Shown piece by piece: positions 1 to 12,335 of a stretch of 64,000 nt of DNA. Every line of letters starts with the position of its first letter. Position 1 is the first letter of the stretch. The stretch is from the NCBI RefSeq assembly GCF_022539505.1, contig NC_061509.1, positions 214,668,254-214,732,253 of the forward strand, written 5' to 3'. The notes beneath the pieces were generated by a model that saw nothing but the letters and a program-made list of their open reading frames with translations, ran no database searches and was not told where the DNA came from. This DNA comes from Lolium rigidum (taxonomy: Eukaryota; Streptophyta; Magnoliopsida; Poales; Poaceae). The position numbers and the translations under genes are program-made.

Positions 1-784
1 TTAAAGTAGTTTATTCCTCCCGCACGGTGTAATGGTGACGAGTGTGTGCATCGTGTAGTACTTGGCGTAGGCTATGATTGTGATCTCTTGTAGATTATGA
101 AGTTAACTATTGCTATGATAGTATTGATGTGATCTATTCCTCCTTTCGTAGTGTGAAGGTGACGAGTGTGCATGCTATGTTAGTACTTGGTTTGGTTATG
201 TTGATCTGTTATGCACTCTAAGGTTATTTAAATATGAACATTGAATATTGTGGAGCTTGTTAACTCCGGCATTGAGGGTTCGTGTAATCCTACACAGTTA
301 GTGGTGTTCATCATCCAACAAGAGGGTGTAGAGTCTAGCATCTATCTATTTATTCTGTTATGTGATCAATGTTGAGAGTGTCCACTAGTGAAAGTATGAT
401 CCCTAGGCCTTGTTCCTAAATACTGCATATCGCTGCTTGTTTATTGTTTTACTGCATCTTTACTTCCTGCAATATTACTACCATCAATCGCACGCCAGCA
501 AGCACTTTTCTCGGCGCCGTTGCTACTCGCTCATATTCATTCATACCACTTGTATTTCACTATCTCTTCGCCGAACTAGTGCACCTATTAGGTGTGTTGG
601 GGACACAAGAGACTTCTTGCTTTGTGGTTGCAGGGTTGCATGAGAGGGATATCTTTGACCTCTTCCTCCCCGAGTTCGATAAACCTTGGGTGATCCACTT
701 AAGGGAAACTTGCTGCTGTTCTACAAACCTCTGCTCTTGGAGGCCCAACACTGTCTACAAGAATAGAAGCACCCGTAGACATCA
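1..784 (+). repeat. 5' LTR of element A, right part only
   Basis: This segment ends in ...GTAGACATCA, the inverted match of the LTR start TGAT, and is followed 10 bases later by the primer binding site. Compared with the 3' LTR, about 927 bases are missing to the left of the window. It contains a second, internal PBS-like motif near 510-525. Short open frames in it are not conserved between the two LTR copies and are not called as genes. Confidence 0.85.
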
Positions 785-794
785 AGCACTTTTC

Positions 795-812
795 TGGCGC
801 CGTTGCCGGGGA
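795..812 (+). other. Primer binding site of element A
   Basis: The stretch TGGCGCCGTTGCCGGGGA begins ten bases after the LTR end. In plant Gypsy elements this motif pairs with the 3' end of a tRNA, usually reported as tRNA-Asp, to prime minus-strand DNA synthesis. The family assignment is established knowledge; the position is seen directly. Confidence 0.8.
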
Positions 813-951
813 GGAAAGGTAAAAGGCACTCATACTCCGGTCCCTGGTAACTAAGTACTTTTCTGTTGCCATTGTGTGTGTGCTCGAAGCTATTTCCTTT
901 AGATCCTGCAATTGCATCTTTTTGTCTCTTGTTTTACACTAGTAAGGCTTA

Positions 952-1695
952 ATGGAAGACAACAACAAAATGAGAGATCTTTATGAACTTTATCTTGAAT
1001 TAGGACATGATGTGTTTGAAGAGAAAATTAAAAAACCCATGGAACTTATGCATGCTAATGGGAATGTTATTAGTATGAATGCTTTGAACACCATTGTTGC
1101 TAATGCTATGGAAGAATTTAAGCTTGGGGAGGTCGGTTTTGATGAAAATGATCTCTTTAGTCCTCCGGGTATTGAGGAGAAAGTTTATGTTGATTATGAT
1201 ATGCCTCCCATATATGATGATTATAATGATAGTGGTCTTTTGGTGCCGCCTACTATGGAGGATAAGTTTAATTATGATTACAATATGCCTCCTATATTTG
1301 ATGATGAGAATAATAATGATAGCTACTTTGTTGAATTTGCTCCCACTACAACTAATAAAATTGATTATGCTTATGTGGAGAGTAATGATACTTTTATGCA
1401 TGTGAATAAGAATGCTTTATGTGATACTTATATTGTTGAGTTTGTTCATGATGCCTCTGAAAATTATTATGAGAGAGGAAAATATGGTTGTAAAAATTTT
1501 CATGTTACTAAAACACCTCTCTATATGCTGAAATTTTTGAAGTTACACTGGTTTTATCTTCCTATGCTTGTTACTTTGCTCTTCATGAACTTGTTTATTT
1601 ACAAGATTCCTATGCATAGGAAGCATGTTAGGCTTAAATGTGTTTTGAATTTGCTTCTTGATGCTCTCTTTTGCTTCAACTCTTATTTCTTGTGA
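952..1695 (+). CDS. Conserved small ORF of non-autonomous LTR element A, unknown function
   Basis: This is a 247-aa open frame starting MEDNNKMRDLYEL, 140 bases after the PBS. I do not recognise a known domain. The first ~70 residues look helical and acidic; residues ~72-130 contain two diverged copies of an acidic/aromatic unit (Y-D/N-MPPI-Y/F-DD); the C-terminal ~55 residues are hydrophobic with one or two likely membrane segments (LPMLVTLLFMNLFIY) followed by basic residues. A homologous but frameshifted copy lies in the B element at 43,475-44,138 on the minus strand. Survival of the frame in an element without other genes suggests it matters to the element, but it is not a gag or an integrase. 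An envelope-like role would be speculation. Confidence 0.6.
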   Translation: MEDNNKMRDLYELYLELGHDVFEEKIKKPMELMHANGNVISMNALNTIVANAMEEFKLGEVGFDENDLFSPPGIEEKVYVDYDMPPIYDDYNDSGLLVPPTMEDKFNYDYNMPPIFDDENNNDSYFVEFAPTTTNKIDYAYVESNDTFMHVNKNALCDTYIVEFVHDASENYYERGKYGCKNFHVTKTPLYMLKFLKLHWFYLPMLVTLLFMNLFIYKIPMHRKHVRLKCVLNLLLDALFCFNSYFL

Positions 1696-4294
1696 GTGCA
1701 TCATTAAAATTGCTGAGCACATCTTAATGACTATAAAGAAAGAACTTCTTGGGAGATAACCCATGTGTTTATTTTGCTACAGTACTTTTGTTTTATATTT
1801 GAGTCTTGGAAGTTGTTACTACTGTAGCAACCTCTCCTTATCTTATTTTATTGCATTGTTGTGCCAAGTAAAGTCTTTGATAGCAAGGTTCATACTAGAT
1901 TTGGATTACTGCGCAGAAACAGATTTCTGTCTGTCACGAATCTGGGCAGAATTCACTATAGGTAACTCAGAAAAATCTGCCAATTTACGTGCGTGATCCT
2001 CAGATATGTACGCAACTTTCATTCAATTTGGGCATTTTCATCTGAGCAAGTCTGGTGCCACTTTAAAATTCGTCTTTACGGACTGTTCTGTTTTGACAGA
2101 TTCTGCCTTTTATTTCGCATTGCCTCTTTTGCTGTGTTGGATGGATTTCTTTGTTCCATTGACTTCCAGTAGCTTTGGGCAATGTCCAGAAGTGTTAAGA
2201 ATGATTGTGTCACCTCTGAACATGTGAATTTTTGATTATGCACTAACCCTCTAATGAGTTTGTTTCGAGTTTGGTGTGGAGGAAGTTTTCAAGGGTCAAG
2301 AGAGGAGGATGATATACTATGATCAAGAAGAGTGAAGAGTCTAAGCTTGGGGATGCCCCGGTGGTTCATCCCTGCATATTTCAAGAAGACTCAAGCGTCT
2401 AAGCTTGGGGATGCCCAAGGCATCCCCTTCTTCATCAACAATTTATCAGGTTTCTTCTCTTGAAACTATATTTTTATTCGGTCACATCTTATGTACTTTA
2501 CTTGGAGCGTCTGTTTGTTTTTATTTTTGTTTTTGTTTGAATAAGTTCATCCTTGTGTGGGAGAGAGACACGCTCCGCTGGTTCATATGAACACATGTGT
2601 TCTTAGCTTTTAATGTTCATGGCGAAGGTTGAAACTGCTTCGTTCATTGTTATATGGTTGGAAACGGAAAATGCTACATGTAGTAATTGGTAAAATGTCT
2701 TGGATAATGTGATACTTGGCAATTGTTGTGCTCATGTTTAAGCTCTTGCATCATATACTTTGCACCTATTAATGAAGAAATACATAGAGCTTGCTAAAAT
2801 TTGGTTTGCATAATTGGTCTCTCTAAGGTCTAGATAATTTCTAGTAAAGAGTTTTGAACAACAAGGAAGACGGTGTAGAGTCTTATAATGTTTACAATAT
2901 GTCTTTTATGTGAGTTTTGCTGCACCGGTTCATCCTTGTGTTTGTTTCAAATAACCTTGCTAGCCTAAACCTTGTATCGAGAGGGAATACTTCTCATGCA
3001 TCCAAAATCCTTGAGCCAACCACTATGCCATTTGTGTCCACCATACCTACCTACTACATGGTATTTCTCCGCCATTCCAAAGTAAATTGCTTGAGTGCTA
3101 CCTTTAAAATTTCCATTCTTTACCTTTGCAATATATAGCTCATGGGACAAATAGCTTAAAAACTATTGTGGTATTGAATATGTACTTATGCACTTTATCT
3201 CTTATTAAGTTGTTTGTTGTGCGATAACCATGTTCCTGGGGACGCCATCAACTTTTTACCTTTGTTGAATATCATGTGAGTTGCTATGCATGTTCGTCTT
3301 GTCTGAAGTAATGGCGGTTTTCACAATCAAATGGTTTGAGTATGCATACTGTTAGAGAAGAACATTGGGCCGCTAACTAAAGCCATGAATCATGGTGGAA
3401 GTTTCAGTTTGGACATAAAACCTCAATCTCTTATGAGAATATTAATCGTTGTTGAATGCTTAAGCATTAAAAGAGGAGTCCATTATCTGTTGTCTATGTT
3501 GTCCCGGTATGGGTGTCTAAGTTGAGAATGATCAAAAGCGAGAAATCCAATGCGAACCTTCTCCTTAGACCCTTGTACAGAGCGGCATAGAGGTACCCCT
3601 TTGTGACACTTGGTTGAAACATATGTTATGCAATGATAATCCGTGTTAACCCAAGCTAATTAGGACAAGGTGCGGGCACTATTAGTATACTATGCATGAG
3701 GCTTGCAACTTGTAAGATATAATTTACATGATACATATGCTTTATTACTACCGTTGACAAAATTGTTTCTTGTTTTCAAAACCAAAGCTCTAGCACAAAT
3801 ATAGCAATCCATGCTTCCCTCTGCGAAGGGCCTTTCTTTTACTTTTATGTTGAGTCAGTTCACCTATTTCTCTCCATCTCAAGAAGCAAACACTTGTGTG
3901 AACTGTGCATTGATTCCTACATACTTGCATATTGCACTTGTTATATTACTTTGCATTGACAACTATCCATGAGATATACATGTTATAAGTTGAAAGCAAC
4001 CGCTGAAACTTAATCTTCCTTTGTGTTGCTTCAATACCTTTACTTTGATTTATTGCTTTATGAGTTAACTCTTATGCAAGACTTATTGATGCTTGTCTTG
4101 AAAGTACTATTCATGAAAAGTCTTTGCTTTATGATTCATTTGTTTACTCATGTCATTACCATTGTTTTGATCGCTGCATTCATTACATATGCTTACAATA
4201 GTATGATCAAGGTTATGATGGCATGTCACTCCAGAAATTATCTTTGTTATCGTTTACCTGCTCGGGACGAGCAAGAACTAAGCTTGGGGATGCT
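1696..4294 (+). other. Non-coding internal region of element A
   Basis: I see no coding potential beyond chance frames. The last bases before the LTR (AAGCTTGGGGATGCT) act as the likely polypurine tract region; related AAGCTTGGGGATGCC motifs also occur at 2,341-2,358 and 2,401-2,416. The region is homologous, in reverse, to 40,883-43,470 in the B element and partly to 9,900-10,120 in element C, so it is a shared 3' non-coding module of these families. Confidence 0.7.
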
Positions 4295-6006
4295 TGATAC
4301 GTCTCAAACGTATCTATAATTTCTTATGTTCCATGCTAGTTTTATGATGATACCTACATGTTTTGTTCACACTTTATGTCATTATTATGCGTTTTCGGAA
4401 CTAACCTATTGACGAGATGCCGAAGGGCAGTTCTGTTTTCGCTGTTTTTGGTTCGAAATCCTAGTAAGGAAATATTCTCGGAATCGGACGAAATCAATGC
4501 CCAGCATCCTATTTTTCCACGAAGCTTCCGGAACACCCGAGAGCCACCAGAGGGGAGCCCTGGTGGGCCCAGATGATAGGGCGGCGCGGCCAGGGCCTGG
4601 GCCGCGCCCCCCTGTTGTGTCGTCGCCTCGTTGACCTTCCGACGCCGCCTCTTCGCCTATATAAAGGTCCCTGACCTAAAACATCGAGACGGAAAAGCCA
4701 CGGTACGAGAAACCTTCCAGAGCCGCCGCCATCGCGAAGCCAAGATCTGGGGGACAGGAGTCTCTGTTCCGGCACGCCGCCGGGACGGGGAAGTGCCCCG
4801 GAAGGCTTCTCCATCAACACCACCGCCATCTTCATCAACGCTGTTGTCTCCCATGAGGAGGGAGTAGTTCTCCATCGAGGCTCGGGGCTGTACCGGTAGC
4901 TATGTGGTTCATCTCTCTCCTATGTACTTCAATACAATAATCTCATGAGCTGCCTTACATGATTGAGATTCATATGATGATGCTTGTAATCTAGATGTCA
5001 TTATGCTAGTCAAGTGGATTTTACTTATGTGATCTCCGGAGACTCCTTGTCCCACGTGTGTAAAGGTGACGAGTGTGTGCACCGTGTGGGTCTCTTAGGC
5101 TATATTTCACGGAATACTTATTCACTGTTATGAATGGCATAGTGAAGTGCTTATTTATATCCCTTTATGATTGCAATGTGTTTTGTATCACAATATATCT
5201 GCGTGCTACTCTAGTGATGTTATTAAAGTAGTTTATTCCTCCCGCACGGTGTAATGGTGACGAGTGTGTGCATCGTGTAGTACTTGGCGTAGGCTATGAT
5301 TGTGATCTCTTGTAGATTATGAAGTTAACTATTGCTATGATAGTATTGATGTGACCTATTCCTCCTTTCGTAGTGTGAAGGTGACAAGTGTGCATGCTAT
5401 GTTAGTACTTGGTTTGGTTATGTTGATCTGTTATGCACTCTAAGGTTATTTAAATATGAACATTGAATATTGTGGAGCTTGTTAACTCCGGCATTGAGGG
5501 TTCGTGTAATCCTACACGCTTAGTGGTGTTCATCATCCAACAAGAGGGTGTAGAGTCTAGCATCTATCTATTTATTCTGTTATGTGATCAATGTTGAGAG
5601 TGTCCACTAGTGGAAGTATGATCCCTAGGCCTTGTTCCTAAATACTGATATCGCTGCTTGTTTACCGTTTTACTCGCATCTTTACTTCCTGCAATATTAC
5701 TACCATCAACTCGCACGCCAGCAAGCACTTTTCTGGCGCCGTTGCTACTCGCTCGTATTCATTCATACCACTTGTATTTCACTATCTTTTCGCCGAACTA
5801 GTGCACCTATTAGGTGTGTTGGGGACACAAGAGACTTCTTGCTTTGTGGTTGCGGGGTTGCATGAGAGGGATATCTTTGACCTCTTCCTCCCCGAGTTCG
5901 ATAAACCTTGGGTGATCCACTTAAGGGAAACTTGCTGCTGTTCTACAAACCTCTCGCTCTTGGAGGCCCAACACTGTCTACAAGAATAGAAGCACCCGTA
6001 GACATC
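4295..6006 (+). repeat. 3' LTR of element A, complete
   Basis: This LTR of about 1.7 kb starts TGATACGTCTCAAACG and ends ...GTAGACATC. A TATA-like TATATAAAG at 4,658-4,666 lies in the GC-rich middle part and is the likely promoter core. A PBS-like motif (TTCTGGCGCCGTTGC) recurs inside it at 5,731-5,745. It is followed at 6,007 by GGGAGTATTTATG, the middle of a family B LTR, so element A inserted into a B LTR. Confidence 0.85.
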
Positions 6007-6783
6007 GGGAGTATTTATGCTCGATAGTGGGTTCATGCCTCCATTGAATCCGGGACAAGTGATGTAAAGTTCTAAGGTTGTGGATGTGTTGTTGCCACTA
6101 GGGATAAAACATTGATGCTTTGTCTAAGGATATTTGTGTTGATTACATTACGCACAGTACTTAATGCAATTGTCTGTTGTTTGCAACTTAATACTAGAAG
6201 GGGTGCGGATGCTAACCCGAAGGTGGACTTTTAGGCATAGATGCATGCTGGATAGCGGTCTATGTTCTTTGTCGTAATGCCCTAAGTAAATCTCATAGTA
6301 GTCATCATGATATGTATGTGCATTGTTATGCCCTCTCTATTTTTCAATTGCCCAACTGTAATTTGTTCACCAAACATGCTATTTATCTTATTGGAGAGAC
6401 ACCACTAGTGAACTGTGGACCCCGATCCATTCTTTTACATCTGAAATACAATCTACTGCGATCTCTGTTCTCTGTTGTTCTTTGCAAACAAACATCATTC
6501 TCCACACCATACGTTTAATCCTTTGTTTACAGCAAGCCGGTGAGATTGACAACCTCACTGTTAAGTTGGGGAAAAGTATTTTGATTGTGTTGTGCAGGTT
6601 CCACGTTGGCGCCGGAATCCCTGGTGTTGCGCCGCACTACACTCCTCCACCAACAACCTTCACGTGGCCTTCATCTCCTACTGGTTCGATAACCTTGGTT
6701 TCTTTCCGAGGGAAAACTTACTGCTGTGCGCATCACACCTTCCTCTTGGGGTTCCCAACGGACATGTGCATCACGCGCCATCA
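6007..6783 (+). repeat. Right half of a family B LTR
   Basis: This aligns with the 3' half of the B LTRs at 13,517-13,976, 17,650-18,089 and, in reverse, 39,288-40,070. It ends ...GCGCCATCA and is not followed by a PBS, so it is the outer end of a 3' or solo LTR. Its left half lies left of the window, beyond element A. The motif TTGGCGCCGGAATCC at 6,607-6,621 is the internal PBS-like sequence found in this family. Confidence 0.8.
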
Positions 6784-7657
6784 GTCATCAAGGTTGAGTT
6801 GGGCAAGTTCAAGTTGAGCATCTCAAGAGGATCACATGCTTGAAGCTTGCCGTCCATTTAGTGATAATGGACATGTGAAGATTTTCTTAATGAAGCTATC
6901 CCATAATGGCGTATGGGGGCGCAAATCATGAGTCTTCACGAAACAACAATGATTAAGTGATGCACTCCGGCTTAATGGAACTTGAAGCGTTGTCATCAAG
7001 ATCAAGAGGGTTGCGCAAGGCAAAGGTATGGCCATGCTAGGTTTCCTTTTACCGGTATTAAGGTGGTTGTTGGGAGACCGGGATATAGGACACATAGCCG
7101 CACTATCAAGAGGGGCTTTTGGTTGGGTAACTTGATCGCGTCGTCTTAGGGAGCTCAATCATTTGCATACTTTGCATATCCCTATTGCTTCTTGGTATTT
7201 ATGTGTGTGAGATTCTTGAGCTTGTTGCTAGCTTTTCAACAAGCTCAAGTTCATCGAAAACGGAATCTGCAAGCATCTTCTATTGCGTTTCCGAGTTTGG
7301 ACGTCTTTACCGTTTCTTGACATTGGGAGACTCCCTCTCTAAAATCATCTAAAAATATTATGTGAGGAGTCTCAATATTTTCAACAAAATTGGTTTCATG
7401 TCAATTGGAGTTCGGGAGCATTTTTTGTTTAAAAGAAAAAGAAAAGACTTCCACGCGTCCTGCGAAATATGGCCCACCGCATGGCCCCCGCCGAGCCCCC
7501 CACCGGCCTGCCCGGTGGGAACCGACTGCTGGGCTCGTGCATACCGGTCCCTCAGCCCGCGTCCGGCTGCCGCCAGCCTAACCGGCCCAAGCCCTGGTCG
7601 ACCGACTGGGCCGCTTGGGGCGCTCCGGCATGTGCCCTGGCACTGCTGGCCACGCTC
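6784..7657. repeat. Unclassified dispersed repeat between two LTRs
   Basis: This is repeat-like sequence without a gene. Its last 190 bases (7,465-7,657) are very GC-rich. From the general look (a phrase on phasing like GAGACCGGGATATAGG, then a GC-rich block) it resembles common cereal LTR-retrotransposon sequence, but I cannot name the family. It serves as the host sequence into which the B LTR on its left and the C element on its right are joined. Confidence 0.4.
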
Positions 7658-9043
7658 TGATGACCCACAAGTATAGGGGATCGCAACCGTCTCCGAGGGA
7701 AGTAAAATCCAAATTTATTGATTTGACACAAGGGGAGCCAAAGAATATTTATAGCCTTTAACAGATGAGTTGTCAATTCACCTCCACCTGGAAATAGACT
7801 TGCTCGCAACAGTTTATCAGTAGTAACAGTTTTATAACAGTGGTAGTAGTGAAGTAACATCAGTAATGAAAAAAAATAGCAGTAGCGATGATTGCAATAG
7901 ATGACATGATTAAAATACTGTAGGTACATGGATGGATGAACGGGCGCTGCATGAATGAGATAGTTCATATAATAGCAAGACATAGGCATTTGCAGGTAAC
8001 AATGATAAAGCACCCTAGTATAAAATAACCATAGGCGTGTGTTCTTATTTAGTCGTGTGTGCTCGCAATGAGAAACTTGCACAACATCTTTTGTACTATC
8101 AGCCCGTTGCAGCGGGGCCTCAAGGGAAACTACTGGTAATTAAGATACTCCTTTTAATAGAGTACCAGAGCAAAGCATTAACACTCCATGAACACACGTG
8201 ATCCTCACATCATAGCCATCCCCTCCGGTTATCCCAATTTCTGTCACTTTGGGGCCTCAAGTTCCAGACAACAATATGTGTATACAACTTGCAGGTATGA
8301 TAAAAAAAATTATCATCCTGAATCAATAACATGTTCAGATATGAGATCATGGCACTCGGGCCCAAAGTGACAAGCATTAAGCATAACAAGTTGCAACAAT
8401 GTCAAAAATAGTAACAATAGATACTAGGCACTATGCCCATAACAATCTTATAGCTATTGCATGACCAATCTCATCCAATCCCTACCATCCCCTATAGCCT
8501 ACAACGGGGAATTACTCACACATGAATGGGGGAATCATGGATGGTTGATGGAGAGGCGTCGGTGATGGCGATGATCTCCTCCAATTCCACATCCCGACAG
8601 GGTGCCAGAACGGAGTTTCTGGTCTCGGATTGGGGTTTCTGGTGGCGGCGGAGCAGCAGAACTCTTTCTGGAAAAACATCGACCCCCCCGGTATTTTCAG
8701 GTCAGGGGCTTTATATAATGTGAAGGAGAGGTCGAGGGGGTGGCCTAGGCAGCCATACCACCCCTAGGCGCGGCCAATCCTGGCCCGTGCCTACGGCAGG
8801 TGTGGGCCCCTCGTGGCCCCCTCCGTCTCGTATTCTGGCTCCGTGAGTCTTCTGGTGAAATATGGATTTTGCGATATTTTCCGGGAATTTTCTTGAAAGT
8901 TGGATTTCTACACAAAAACGAGACACCAGAGCAATTTTGTTGAAAACAACGTTAGTCCGCGTTAGTTGTATTCAAAATACACAAATTAGAAGGCAAACAA
9001 CAACAAAAGTGTTCGGGAAAGTAGATACGTTTTGGACGTATCA
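7658..9043 (-). repeat. 3' LTR of element C
   Basis: On the minus strand it starts TGATACGTCCAAAACG (at 9,043) and ends ...GTGGGTCATCA (at 7,658), about 1.39 kb with TGAT/ATCA ends. The adjacent purine-rich AAGCTTGGCGGAAGT (minus strand, right of 9,043) is the likely polypurine tract. Confidence 0.75.
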
Positions 9044-12000
9044 ACTTCCGCCAAGCTTAGCTTATTGCTTGTCCTCAAGCAATTCAGTGAAAACTGAGTG
9101 CGATAAAAGAACTTTCACAAACCTATTTGCTTCATATGATGTATATATTCTCATTAAATGATCAAATACTTAAGCAATTCATAATAAGAAGCATGCAACT
9201 AAGGTTACTCAATAGTTATGCAAGCTATGAAAAGATACCAACACAATAATAAGCAACATGAGACATAAGTATCTGCAGGATTGCAATGCTCATAGTATGA
9301 TATGATAAAGTGGTATCTCGTGTGCCCTTATTGTGGAGCAAAACATAAATGCCAAGGCACCTCTGAAATTCAAGAGAAGACTAGAAGTAAAAATATCGAA
9401 AGATTCAAGCATCACAGTTATACCACAATTAATCTTATTCCGGGACAAGCACATTACACTAAGAATGAAAGCTATGTTTTCGAGAGGGTGCTCAAAGAAA
9501 GGATGGTGACTCAACATAAAAGTAAAATATTTGCCGTACACAGAGGGAAGCAAGATTACTCATCTGCTAGAGCTTTTTTTATTTTAAATGCAATAGGAGT
9601 GTTGAAGATATATATATTATTTGAGAGGTATGCATGTCTATGTCAACGACTGGCATTAAATGATTTATCAACCCTTCATATAGTGACCTCAAGAGTGGAT
9701 CCCATGTAGTTCTCCAATGCATACCATTATTTAGGATCTCTCCAGTACATAATGTGCGGAGCAGTGTTTATTTATTTGTTCATTTTATATTTTATTTGGG
9801 ATATGCACCCGGTTGCCTTGCTCTTTTTGCAATATTTATGGACCAACACATTATGCATGCTAGTCACGGTATTGAGTCATGAAAGGACAATAAAACACTC
9901 AATACTTCCTCATGAACTAAAACAAAACACAAAGCAGGTGGTAATTTTGAAGGTTTAAAGGTAGCACACAAGCAATTCACTTTGGATGGCAGTGAAATAC
10001 CACATATAGGTATGCATGGTGGACACAATTGGCACTTTGATTTTTAGTGCTTGGATGCACGGGTAGAGCTTATACTCAGTACAAGTGAAGGCTAGCAATA
10101 TACTGGGAAGCGACAATCAAGAAAGCAGTAACTGTCATAATCATACTTGCGATAGAAGAAATTAATGGAAGCATAAAAGTAATACAAGAAATCCAAAGAA
10201 AGATAAATCATCAAGGCTTAAATGAATTTTGTTCAGTCTTATGCATGCTTGATCATGTGCCAAGTCGATTAAAATGAAGCATTCAGAGAAGGATACCACA
10301 ATGTCATACCGTTATATGAATAAAGCAATGCAAGCAAACATCTATGCGACATGTTACCTACTATTAGTAAATTGTAACTAATCATGAGAGAGCATAGACT
10401 ACTGAGCATCATTAAGTATCATCCACCTTACACAAACAAACTAAGCATGTGCACATAAATGAGTATATGTACAAAAACGAAAATAAATAGAGTTCATACC
10501 AGCCTCTCACCACAACTCGAATTATCGTGACCGTCATTATTGCTCTTCACTTGTGTGGCTTGAATAATATGAAATGATAATCAAGCTCCAATGAAATCAT
10601 GGAAGACCGTTGAACCCTGCAGCAACTTTACAAAACCAAAGAAGAACAACAAATATTTTTGGGTTTTCGATTTTTAATCAACACACAAAGCAAAATCTTT
10701 TTGGATTTTCAAATAGCAAACCATAATGAGAAAATCGAGGAAACTAAAGAAGCAAACGAAGAGAAACAACAGAAATATTTTTGGTCTTTTTGTGTTTTGG
10801 AAAGTAGAAACAAAAGCAAAAACAACAAAAATAAAGAAAACTAACATAGACATGCAAATGCAACTAATGGCAGAAATCTCCCAACCTAGAAAAACAGGCA
10901 AAGATCGATTTTTTTGAAAATGTTCTCTAGCTCAGGTCGAAAAGTGCTCAACTAACAAAAGTTAGGTAACAACCTGGGGAATCTGCTTAAAAATTGGCAG
11001 CTCAAAATTCCATACTTTCTGGGAGTATGAATTTTTATGGTGATAGCACATAATCTGTTTTTGGACAACATCTTTCCCATTCTTACCTCCTTCCTATTAG
11101 AGGCTATCCTCAGTATAAAAACGAAATAAATAGGATAAGGAGAGGTTATTACAGTAGTAAAAACTTCCAAGATTCAATGGAAGAGAAATTACAGAAATAA
11201 ACTAAACAAGAGCAAAAGAAAGCGAAACATGGATATACAAAGTTCCGACGGAATATGATGTATAAATGAGTGAGATGTCGATATACCTCCCCCCAAGCTT
11301 AGGATTTTGGCATAAGTGGAGTTCAATCCCAGGGGGACCAAGTAGTGAAGTGTTGCCTCCGTAATATGGCGAAGAAGCACCCTCCTTCTGACATGAACTC
11401 GAGGAAGCCTCGGCGTAGTGTGTGGTGTAGTCATGAGTGGCCGCCTCCTCCTCCTGGTGCTACCCATGGAATCCAAGAAGTCGCAGCTGATCGTCCAGCT
11501 CCTCCTTTGAGCGCGACCACGGCTTCCTGTGAACACTAAACAAACCAGATTGTGGTAGGGTAACCTCCCTTTCATCTCCATCAGTAAATAACATGAGACA
11601 AACATATGAAGTAGAGCACTATGGAGACTTGTAAGGGGACTAAACATGCATCAAAACAACTTATATAAGCATAATACAAGCATGCAAGCTCACTTAACAT
11701 GTCACCTACAGCAGAAAAATACTCAACAAATACTCCACTAAAAAAATCTACTTGGATAATCGGAGGAGTCACATACCGAAGAGCAAATGCTTCAAATTTC
11801 AGCAGGAAATATGGGCTGATCAAAGAGATCGAAATTTCGTGAGCAAGAACAGTAAGAACACGGGTTTGAGAAATGGTGAGGTGTTTTTTCGGGAGAGATA
11901 GTGGAATGGCAGAGGAGAGAGCAAGTGGAGGGATAGGGGGCCCACACCTGGCCTTGGCGCGACCAGGGTGCCCCCCGCACCACCACATGGTGTCATCGGC

Positions 12001-12335
12001 CAGTCCCCCTGGGTTGTCCAAGTGCCTTCCTGCCCCTTTTCATGCGTAAAAAAATTGTAGGTATTTTCTGAAATTTTTCGAGAAACTTTATTTTTGGGCA
12101 ATTTTCAGAATTTGAATAATGATTCTAACACGGGAAAACAATAATGTAATGATGAAAAACCAATTCAAAACCAAATCTACAGCAGCTCTAAAACATTCTA
12201 ATATAAAGTCAATCAATGGCACATAGGTGAAAACATAGTTTCATTCATGACAAAGTTACTTTGTTAACAAGGTTGATCAAGTCTTGTTATCAAAACAATT
12301 TTATATGAATCAAAACTTTACATTTCACTATATGA
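9044..12335 (-). other. Non-coding 3' region of element C
   Basis: I find no supportable gene in this 3.3-kb AT-rich stretch. Part of it (about 9,900-10,120) resembles the non-coding region of elements A and B. Purine-rich AAA/GAA runs occur at 10,630-10,920. CCCCAAGCTTAGG at 11,291-11,303 is the same type of purine tract, reversed, as those before the A and B LTRs. Confidence 0.55.

Larger units (their letters stand above)
1..6006 (+). mobile_element. Non-autonomous LTR retrotransposon A (left part outside window)
   Basis: The first 784 bases match 5,222-6,006 almost base for base, so they are the right part of the 5' LTR; 4,295-6,006 is the complete 3' LTR. The internal region (785-4,294, about 3.5 kb) has a tRNA-type primer binding site and one 247-codon ORF but no gag, protease, reverse transcriptase or integrase. 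This is the layout of a non-autonomous, LARD-like Gypsy derivative that relies on another element's enzymes. I count about a dozen differences between the paired LTR segments. The element lies inside an LTR of family B, which resumes at 6,007; its left target flank is outside the window, so the target duplication cannot be checked. Confidence 0.85.

Noticed and set aside
795..812. tRNA gene at the PBS
   Set aside because: Only the 18-base complement of a tRNA 3' end is present, with no cloverleaf around it.
444..854. Open frames of 60-136 codons in the A LTRs
   Set aside because: They shift or stop between the two LTR copies, span the PBS and show no domain.
1000..1405. Frames of 103-133 codons overlapping the A-element ORF on both strands
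   Set aside because: Ile/Leu-rich shadows of the 247-codon frame caused by its AT-rich codons.
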